Shown here in pieces: positions 9,888-15,243 of a stretch of DNA of 64,000 nt (positions within the stretch are counted from its first letter, which is position 1; every line of letters begins with the position of its first letter). Position numbers and translations under genes: made by a program. A model generated the notes under the pieces. That model was not told where the DNA came from. It saw only the letters and a list, made by a program, of their open reading frames with translations, and did not search any database. Source of the stretch: Nematostella vectensis (Eukaryota > Cnidaria > Anthozoa > Actiniaria > Edwardsiidae); NCBI RefSeq assembly GCF_932526225.1, contig NC_064037.1, positions 18,913,471 through 18,977,470 on the forward strand, written 5' to 3'.

Positions 9888-10298
9888 GGGGGCTTTAATC
9901 CTCCTTCTGCTCTCAATCGCGAGAGGTTTATATCAACTCGCGGACTTCATGGGGCTTCAATCCTCGTGTTTATTAATTCTGTGAGGCTTAAATCCTTACA
10001 ATTGGCTTCGTGGGGGCTTTATTCCTCCCCTTGTCCCTAAGATTTTATGGGGCTTTAATCCTCTTGTTAATTATTTGCACAAGGCTTTACTCCTTGTACA
10101 GTAATTTGTTTTCTGGGGGTTTTTCAATCCTCCTTTTCTATTATATTTTTCTCTCTAGTAGATTGTATGGGGCTTCAATCCTCCTGTTTATCATTTTGTT
10201 TCTCATTTTGCTGTGATTTGCTTTCTTGCACTGATGCTGTGGTGGTTTCAATCCTCCCATTGTTATATGTTTATTATTTGGGGGTTTCATTCCTCTAA
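9888..10298 (+). other. Array of about 11 covarying RNA hairpins
   Basis: A diverged repeat recurs about every 32 nt in the first eight units and more loosely after that. Each unit has a stem closed by GG/CC, a loop of usually 7 nt (consensus YTTYAAT, e.g. CTTCAAT) and a T-rich spacer. Stem arms change compensatorily: CATGGGG/CCTCGTG (9948-9968), TGTGAGG/CCTTACA (9980-10000), ACAAGG/CCTTGT (10079-10097), TTGGGGG/CCTCTAA (10278-10298) and CGCGAG/CTCGCG (9918-9942, longer loop). Others sit at 9888-9904, 10012-10028, 10049-10063, 10115-10133, 10169-10183 and 10241-10257 (one T-T mismatch). Many stems use G-U pairs that work only in the sense RNA. The array lies between the hydrolase and gag, inside the predicted intron. 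Possible roles are Gag binding or packaging, splicing control, or translation control. Confidence 0.7.
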
Positions 10299-10310
10299 TT
10301 TATTAATTTT

Positions 10311-10365
10311 GGAGGATGATATTACATCAGCTCCATGTACCTATCTTTTGCAGATAGATTTGTAC
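10311..10365 (+). promoter_or_regulatory. Two hairpins around the predicted splice acceptor
   Basis: GGAG (10311-10314) pairs with CTCC (10331-10334) around an inner TGAT/ATCA stem. Immediately after, CTATC (10341-10345) pairs with GATAG (10353-10357) around the 7-nt loop ttttgca. The second stem places the acceptor CAG (10351-10353) at the edge of its loop, so folding could hide or expose the acceptor. The regulatory role is inferred. Confidence 0.35.
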
Positions 10366-10387
10366 TATTTTCCTATAGAAGTAGACC

Positions 10388-10897
10388 ATGCCTAGGAAAC
10401 GCCGACCACCACCACCTCCAATTCAGCCAGCTAAAAGGCCTAGATCTGCTCGGCTGCAAGCAAGGAGAACCGGGTTAATGGTCGACCCTCCACCAGCCGT
10501 TAACAACACGGAGGAAATTGTCGCACCACCATCAGCCGTAAATAACAGAGAGCCAACGGTCATACCACCACACGCAACCTTGTCACCAGACACGTTGGAG
10601 ATGATCATTTCAACGGTCACAACCAGGGTCACAGATGCCCTTATACCTCTCCTCCCACAGCGGGTTCCTGCTGAAGAAGCTAATACACCAGTGGAGGTTC
10701 CACCCCAAACGCGCACCGATGCATTGGTGGAGTCAGCCATCGCCAACGTTCGGGGCCTGCTCTCAGGTGAGAAGGACCCTCCACCACCCCCTACACATGA
10801 CCTTCAGACAGTTCAATTTTCGCTCGACACAAGAGTTTCCACAAAGACAAAGGCGAAGATTTGGGATAATGAATTTTTAGAGTTTGGTATTCTATAA
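10388..10897 (+). CDS. Gag-like protein, N-terminal part (ends at in-frame UAA)
   Basis: This frame has 169 codons starting at an ATG in good context (accATGc). The N-terminus is basic and proline-rich (R and K in residues 3-30, a run of five prolines at 7-11), typical of retroelement structural proteins. Later parts are acidic to neutral with further proline runs. The frame ends at a single TAA (10895-10897). The same frame is then open without interruption to 11479, so this is one gag frame of about 363 codons split by one stop. Both element copies share the stop because they are duplicates. The UAA context is not a known readthrough signal, so the copy is probably gag-defective unless the stop is suppressed. 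Confidence 0.75.
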   Translation: MPRKRRPPPPPIQPAKRPRSARLQARRTGLMVDPPPAVNNTEEIVAPPSAVNNREPTVIPPHATLSPDTLEMIISTVTTRVTDALIPLLPQRVPAEEANTPVEVPPQTRTDALVESAIANVRGLLSGEKDPPPPPTHDLQTVQFSLDTRVSTKTKAKIWDNEFLEFGIL

Positions 10898-11008
10898 AGC
10901 AATCCCTGGTCAGAGGACAAATATCAGTTAAGTGTCTCATCAGGTAGTGGGGGCCGGCAGCCCTCAATTTGTCTAGAGCCCACTACTCGGCCTAAACGGA
11001 ATCTGACT

Positions 11009-11479
11009 ATGGAGATGTGGGCATCAGCCTTCAGAATTTTTGTGGCGGTTTATACCCAGAAATATCCCAATGAGGCCCCAGCCCTCATGAAATATGGGGA
11101 AACGATCCATGATTTGGCTAATCGTGGCCACAATTGGCGTTATTATGATGAAACATTCCGTACGCTGCGCCAGGTAAACCCCTCCCTGTTCCCATGGGCC
11201 AATATCCATTCCGAATTGTGGCTTCGGTCACATGTTTCGGTAACTAAACCTGCCAGTACCGGAAGAATTCCAAACAAATCACACCAGGCTATCCCAAAAG
11301 GTTTCTGTTACCGTTTCCACAGTGGCAAGGCATGTTCGGGTTGCGACTTCAAGCATGCATGTTATCTCTGCAGTGCTGGTAGCCACCCTGCCACTAAATG
11401 TTTTCGTCCCCAACGGCAACAACCGGGAGGACAATCGGAACATGCCAGGCCCCAATCTTCCAACCCCGGTAAAAAGTGA
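11009..11479 (+). CDS. Gag-like protein, C-terminal part with zinc knuckle
   Basis: This has the same reading frame as the upstream gag part, open from 10898. The first ATG after the stop is at 11009. An Ala/Trp/Tyr-rich segment (about residues 2-60) resembles the conserved gag core of DIRS-like elements. Near the C-terminus come C100, C109, C112 and H116, then a perfect CCHC knuckle, C118-x2-C121-x4-H126-x4-C131 (about 11360-11401), as expected for RNA binding. The tail is basic and Gln/Pro-rich and ends in G-K-K. It overlaps the pol frame, which lies one nucleotide ahead, over 11244-11479. Confidence 0.8.
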   Translation: MEMWASAFRIFVAVYTQKYPNEAPALMKYGETIHDLANRGHNWRYYDETFRTLRQVNPSLFPWANIHSELWLRSHVSVTKPASTGRIPNKSHQAIPKGFCYRFHSGKACSGCDFKHACYLCSAGSHPATKCFRPQRQQPGGQSEHARPQSSNPGKK

Positions 11480-13037
11480 ACGTTTTTTACATTTACTTTC
11501 TGGGTATGAACCAGCCATTTTTGCTTATCTGTCTAAGGGTTTCAATTCAGGTTTTTCCTTGCATTTTGAAGGCACATTAGAACCCCTTGAATCTCAGAAC
11601 CTGCTTTCGGCTTCTGAACATCCTGAAATTGTTGATGCCAAGGTCTTCAAAGAGCTGGAGGCCCATAGGCTTGCAGGTCCCTTTGCAATCCCACCATTTT
11701 CACCCTTTCGGGTATCTCCGTTGGGGGTTGTACCTAAGAAAACACCCGGTGAATTTAGGCTTATACATCATCTTTCTTTCCCTAAAGGGATTTCTATCAA
11801 TGATGGCATAATGCCAGCTAATACAAGCGTCCGTTATGCCACTATCGAGGACGCAATTCGATTTATTCGGCATAATGGTACCAGCTGTTATCTTGCTAAG
11901 ACTGACATAAAGAATGCATTTCGCATAATTCCTATCGATCCTAAGGACTACCCCTTGTTGGGTTTTAAATGGAGAGACTCTTACTATTATGATCGATGCA
12001 TGCCTATGGGTTGTTCCAGCTCCTGTAAAACGTTTGAAACCTTTAGTACGGCTGTGGAATGGATAGCTAGGAACAAATTACATATACATTCAATCCTCCA
12101 CCTTCTTGATGACTTTTTGATCATAGCCCCTACCGAAGATCTATGTAGGGCGCAACTACAACTTTTTCTGGACCTATGTAACTATCTGGGTATTCCCATA
12201 GCACCAGAGAAAACAATGGGACCTGCCACTACTTTGCAGTTTGCGGGTATTGAACTTGATACCCAAATGTTAGTGGCTCGCCTACCACAAGACAAAATTG
12301 ACAAGTCTATACAGCTGATTACTAGTTTTTTGCGCAGAAAGAAGGTGTCCCTCCAGGAGTTACAGTCGCTAATTGGAATGCTAAATTTCGCATGTTCTGT
12401 TGTCATGCCTGGCAGGGCCTTTCTGAGGCGGCTGATAGATCTCACTATTAATGTTAGGGCCCCTCACCACAAGATCAGACTAAATATAAGTGCCGAGGAG
12501 GACTTAAAAATTTGGCTGTCTTTTCTTCAGAACTTCAATTGCAAGTCATTTTTCCTTGACGAGCACTGGGTGAGCTCACCTAAACTTCGGCTCTTTACTG
12601 ATGCTGCAGGCTCTCTGGGTTATGGGGCAGTTTTTGGTGACGAATGGTGCTATGGGCAATGGCCCGATACATGGGTAGGAAAGAACATCGCTATTCTGGA
12701 ATTCTATCCCATTGTCCTTAGTGTACATTTATGGGGGCATAGAATGACCAACCAGTGCATTTTATTTTTTACTGATAACGAAGCATTGGTTTACGTGATC
12801 AATAAACAGAGCTGCCGGGATAAATCTCTAATGTTTTTTGTCCGCCACTTGGTCGCCCTTTGTCTTAAACATAATATTCTTTTCAGAGCAAAGCATATAC
12901 CAGGTGTGCATAACATTTTAGCAGATTCTTTATCTCGTCTCCAGCTTCAGGTTTTCAAAGAAAAAGCCCCAGCAACAATGCATTCCAACCCGACGGAAAT
13001 TCCGTTGTCTCTGTTGCCACAACATTGGGGCCCATAG
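11322..13037 (+). CDS. Reverse transcriptase / RNase H (pol) of the Ngaro element
   Basis: The domain order is reverse transcriptase then RNase H. Residues are numbered from 11322. RT motifs: S-P-L-G-V-V-P-K-K (132-140), F-R-L-I-H-H-L-S (145-152), motif A K-T-D195-I-K-N-A-F, motif B P-M-G-C-S-S-S (228-234), and motif C L-L-D263-D264-F. RNase H: F-T-D427-A-A-G, L-E460-F-Y-P, F-T-D485-N-E, and A-D535-S-L-S-R. All catalytic acids are present. The codon at 11322 is GTG and is not a credible start. The frame is open from 11244, and the ATGs are at 11355 and 11442. Expression is therefore by a +1-type shift out of gag or by internal initiation, with 11442 my preferred ATG. The stop TAG lies at 13035-13037. 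The product copies the element's RNA into DNA. Confidence 0.93.
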   Translation: MARHVRVATSSMHVISAVLVATLPLNVFVPNGNNREDNRNMPGPNLPTPVKSERFLHLLSGYEPAIFAYLSKGFNSGFSLHFEGTLEPLESQNLLSASEHPEIVDAKVFKELEAHRLAGPFAIPPFSPFRVSPLGVVPKKTPGEFRLIHHLSFPKGISINDGIMPANTSVRYATIEDAIRFIRHNGTSCYLAKTDIKNAFRIIPIDPKDYPLLGFKWRDSYYYDRCMPMGCSSSCKTFETFSTAVEWIARNKLHIHSILHLLDDFLIIAPTEDLCRAQLQLFLDLCNYLGIPIAPEKTMGPATTLQFAGIELDTQMLVARLPQDKIDKSIQLITSFLRRKKVSLQELQSLIGMLNFACSVVMPGRAFLRRLIDLTINVRAPHHKIRLNISAEEDLKIWLSFLQNFNCKSFFLDEHWVSSPKLRLFTDAAGSLGYGAVFGDEWCYGQWPDTWVGKNIAILEFYPIVLSVHLWGHRMTNQCILFFTDNEALVYVINKQSCRDKSLMFFVRHLVALCLKHNILFRAKHIPGVHNILADSLSRLQLQVFKEKAPATMHSNPTEIPLSLLPQHWGP

Positions 13038-13048
13038 TTGAAACACTC

Positions 13049-13951
13049 ATGGCTTCAAGCCTTCAGCAATCATCCATCCCTACCTATAGACGGGCTTGGC
13101 GTTTATTTAACCAGTTCCTCAGCGCTACCTTCCAGAATTGTGCTGTACAGCTGCCCATATCGCCAAGTATGGTAGCTCTTTTTATTGCATATTTATTCGA
13201 TCATCACTATGCCCCTTCAACTGTTCACACTTATGTATCTGCGCTGGGCTATTCACATCGTTTATCTAATCTTCCTGATCCAACTAAGGTTTTTTATGTG
13301 ATCCAGATACTCAAAGGCTATAGCAAAATTGGTTTTAAACTTGATACTCGGCTTCCCATCACCTTGCCAATACTACAACGTTTGGTTACAGCAGCTCCTG
13401 TTATTTGTTCCACGAAATTTGAATCATGTCTTTTTCAATCAATGTGCTGTTTTGCCTTTTATGCTTTCTTACGAGTTGGGGAAATGACTCAATCCAGTCA
13501 TACTCAGAATACAGGAAGTCTGTTAACAATTTTTCAACTATCCCAACTCAAAGCGGAGACCGGTGTGGTTAAAGCTCTGAAATTGACTTTTCATAATTTT
13601 AAACACAGCTACAATCAGCGTCCCTTCTCCCTGATAATTCAGCGCCAGAACAGCCCTTGTCCAGTTAATTTACTGCTGCAGTACTTAGTTTTGAGGGGTA
13701 CACATGCGGGCCCCCTATTTTTGGACAGTTTTGGTAATGCTGTTACTAGAGATAAATTCACTAACTTGCTGTCACTTGCTATAAGACATTCAGGTCTTAA
13801 TCCATCATTTTATAAAGGGCACAGCTTTCGGATTGGAGCTGCATCTCATGCGGCAGCGCAAGGGTTATCTGATGCACAGATCAGGATTATGGGACGCTGG
13901 AAATCTAATGCCTTTCAGAAGTACATACGGGTCAATAGTCTTGTGAATTAG
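13049..13951 (+). CDS. Tyrosine recombinase (integrase) of the Ngaro element
   Basis: This is a phage-integrase-like recombinase that would insert circular element DNA by strand exchange. Numbering from 13025, the frame shows an N-terminal SAM-like helical part, then A-F-L-R150-V-G-E-M, a probable beta-hairpin lysine K193, H266-S-F-R269, G-R-W292-K and Y300-I-R, the full R-K-H-R-W-Y set. The C-terminus follows the tyrosine by eight residues. I chose the first ATG (13049), 12 nt after the pol stop, which suits reinitiation. The frame itself is open from 12914, 124 nt inside pol and shifted -1, so frameshifting is possible too. Fusion to pol is not required. The gene appears intact. Confidence 0.93.
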   Translation: MASSLQQSSIPTYRRAWRLFNQFLSATFQNCAVQLPISPSMVALFIAYLFDHHYAPSTVHTYVSALGYSHRLSNLPDPTKVFYVIQILKGYSKIGFKLDTRLPITLPILQRLVTAAPVICSTKFESCLFQSMCCFAFYAFLRVGEMTQSSHTQNTGSLLTIFQLSQLKAETGVVKALKLTFHNFKHSYNQRPFSLIIQRQNSPCPVNLLLQYLVLRGTHAGPLFLDSFGNAVTRDKFTNLLSLAIRHSGLNPSFYKGHSFRIGAASHAAAQGLSDAQIRIMGRWKSNAFQKYIRVNSLVN

Positions 13952-14528
13952 TACAATTTTTTCCTTTTAGAACTGGTCGATTGCTGGGGAATCCATTGGT
14001 TCTCGAAGGCATATGATGTGTACTGTATACACTCCACTACTTGCAAGGGCGATAGATTGAGTGTGTGCAGTACATCTCATATGTAGCAACTTGCATAGTA
14101 GTGTATTTCTTGCCCATCCTTGAGTTTAGGTTGAGCTACAATCCAGACAAGGCAACTGCTTACAAGGGTAGCAGTTTGCTTGAATCCATTTAACTTAAAT
14201 TGTTCTCTTTTCTTGCATAGTACTGGCAATCACTTGCATGGGCGGTGTCTTTGCGGTACAATTGCTTTGTTAGTAGCTTGTTCATAAGGGCGAAAGTCTG
14301 CCGCCTTTATCAAATTGGCATTTACTTTTCTCCTGTCACAATACAGGAAACATTTGCATGGGCTGTGTCCTTGTTGTGTTGTGATTGGATAATTGACAAA
14401 GCATTTTGTTTTTGCTTTAAGTAGCAACACTATGCGAAGGTATGATTGTAGCTTATATGTGCTATCGTTCTCGAGTGCTGCTTTTTCCCTTGGGTGGGGC
14501 TGCATTGTGGATTATCACCCACCATGCA
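13952..14528 (+). other. 3' noncoding region of the element, with large hairpins
   Basis: This region holds no gene. A long hairpin spans 14010-14083: arm 14010-14025 pairs with 14068-14083 in 14 of 16 positions plus one G-U, and an inner stem ACACTC/GAGTGT sits at 14029-14034/14059-14064. A second hairpin spans 14148-14182 (13-bp arms, 11 pairs, 9-nt loop). The motif TTGCAWGGGC recurs at about 14041, 14234 and 14354. These structures may serve replication or RNA export, which is inference. Confidence 0.55.
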
Positions 14529-14744
14529 TTTGGCGTTGTTTGCCCTCACCTTTACTGGGCAATTTTTAGATTTATCAGAGCAAATTATATATTTTGACAA
14601 ATTTTATTAATAAAGCGGCTTTGGGCTAACAGCCCATAGCCATTATGATTCAAACACTGTCTTGTTTTGTATCCATGCCCAGTAAACAAAGCGCGGGTTA
14701 AAGCAGCTCTCGTTCTATGGAAGCTAAGTGGGGAAGGCATAAAG
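14529..14744 (+). repeat. Split direct repeat B1
   Basis: B1 is 216 bp and matches B2 (15028-15243) with two differences seen: G14534 against A15034 region, and gtGggg against gtGAgg near the end. It ends in GGCATAAAG, directly abutting A2. It carries AATAAA at 14609-14614, followed by a stem-loop (GGCT..GGGCT-aac-AGCCC..AGCC, 14617-14641). Confidence 0.9.
14609..14641 (+). terminator. Poly(A) signal AATAAA plus stem-loop in B1
   Basis: AATAAA at 14609-14614 is followed 3 nt later by a two-part stem (GGCT/AGCC and GGGCT/AGCCC, 3-nt loop). The same pair sits in B2 at 15108-15140. The transcript could end in either B repeat. Ngaro-type replication needs the terminal repeats in the RNA, so use of the B2 site is more plausible. 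Confidence 0.4.
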
Positions 14745-14782
14745 AAAATATTTGCTTGCGAATAGACTTTTTATGCTTTCCC
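14731..14782. promoter_or_regulatory. 52-bp dyad at the B1-A2 junction, likely recombinase site
   Basis: The two halves mirror each other about 14756/14757. Outer arms GGGAAGGCATAAA (14731-14743) and TTTATGCTTTCCC (14770-14782) match at 12 of 13 positions. Inner arms ATTTGC/GCGAAT (14750-14755/14758-14763) share exactly the same centre. About 20 of 26 positions are complementary. Inverted arms flanking a core are how tyrosine recombinases bind. The B-A junction is also what a circular intermediate would carry, so I infer the integration site. Cleavage is expected at or near ATAAAG. Confidence 0.6.
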
Positions 14783-15001
14783 ACGGGTTATTCAAATTAA
14801 TGCTATAATATTATAATCGGAACCCTGTGCAGTATAATTCATTGATGGGGACCCTGTGTTATTGTTATATAACAACTGTCCACACGTGACTCCTGTTGGG
14901 GATGCATTGCATTGACCCCTATCCATTAGCACTAGGCTAGGGAAACACTCGTGCACGGTGTCATTTGCTGCCAGTCGCCGAAGGATCCGCTAACGTTTTT
15001 C
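14745..15001 (+). repeat. Split direct repeat A2
   Basis: A2 is the copy of A1, lying between B1 and B2. It differs from A1 at one base near the end. Unlike A1, it is followed by a C-rich linker and not by the GTGAGT splice donor. Confidence 0.9.
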
Positions 15002-15017
15002 CCCTCCCTACCCTCCC
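15001..15017 (-). other. G-quadruplex motif in the A2-B2 linker
   Basis: The minus strand reads GGGAGGGTAGGGAGGGG, four G-runs with loops of 1, 2 and 1 nt, a canonical G4. It occupies most of the 26-nt linker that is unique to the right end. The next 11 bp form the palindrome CAGGAGTCCTG (15017-15027). The function is unknown; stalling or priming of DNA synthesis at the terminus is a guess. Confidence 0.6.
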
Positions 15018-15027
15018 AGGAGTCCTG

Positions 15028-15243
15028 TTTGGCATTGTTTGCCCTCACCTTTACTGGGCAATTTTTAGATTTATCAGAGCAAATTATATATTTTGACAAA
15101 TTTTATTAATAAAGCGGCTTTGGGCTAACAGCCCATAGCCATTATGATTCAAACACTGTCTTGTTTTGTATCCATGCCCAGTAAACAAAGCGCGGGTTAA
15201 AGCAGCTCTCGTTCTATGGAAGCTAAGTGAGGAAGGCATAAAG
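15028..15243 (+). repeat. Split direct repeat B2 (right terminus)
   Basis: B2 is the second copy of B. It ends with GGAAGGCATAAAG, after which the satellite resumes with tatctcttatt. It carries the second AATAAA (15108-15113) and stem-loop (15116-15140). Confidence 0.9.

Larger units (their letters stand above)
8911..10353 (+). other. Predicted spliceosomal intron of the element
   Basis: A strong donor, CG/GTGAGT, lies at 8911/8912 directly after A1, and a good acceptor, tatcttttgCAG, ends at 10353, 35 bp before the gag ATG. Splicing would remove the hydrolase frame and the hairpin array together and place gag near the 5' end. Retaining the intron would express the hydrolase. This is inferred from splice-site consensus alone. 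Confidence 0.45.
8654..15243 (+). mobile_element. Ngaro-type tyrosine-recombinase retrotransposon, copy 1
   Basis: This 6590-bp element has split direct repeats: A1 (8654-8910) at the left, then B1 (14529-14744), A2 (14745-15001) and B2 (15028-15243) at the right. That A1 ... B1-A2-B2 order is the signature of Ngaro elements. It encodes an SGNH hydrolase, a gag-like protein with a zinc knuckle, RT/RNase H and a tyrosine recombinase. There is no DDE integrase and no target-site duplication. The uninterrupted satellite reads gtataaag/tatctc, and the left flank ends and the right terminus ends with the same ATAAAG, so the exact boundary is ambiguous by six bases. One UAA in gag is the only lesion seen, so the copy may be recently active or trans-complemented. 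Confidence 0.92.

Noticed and set aside
9888-10298. CRISPR-like array (regular repeats with spacers)
   Set aside because: Repeats are diverged hairpins, spacers are T-rich and similar to one another, and the locus is inside a eukaryotic retrotransposon.
10010-10395. Two short hydrophobic frames (68 and 60 codons) over the hairpin array
   Set aside because: They arise from T-rich spacers and repeated hairpins. The poly-Leu/Phe/Ile composition is explained by base content.
8654-15243. LTR retrotransposon or retrovirus-like provirus
   Set aside because: There are no long terminal direct repeats bounding both ends, no DDE integrase, no protease and no envelope. A tyrosine recombinase and split repeats are present instead.
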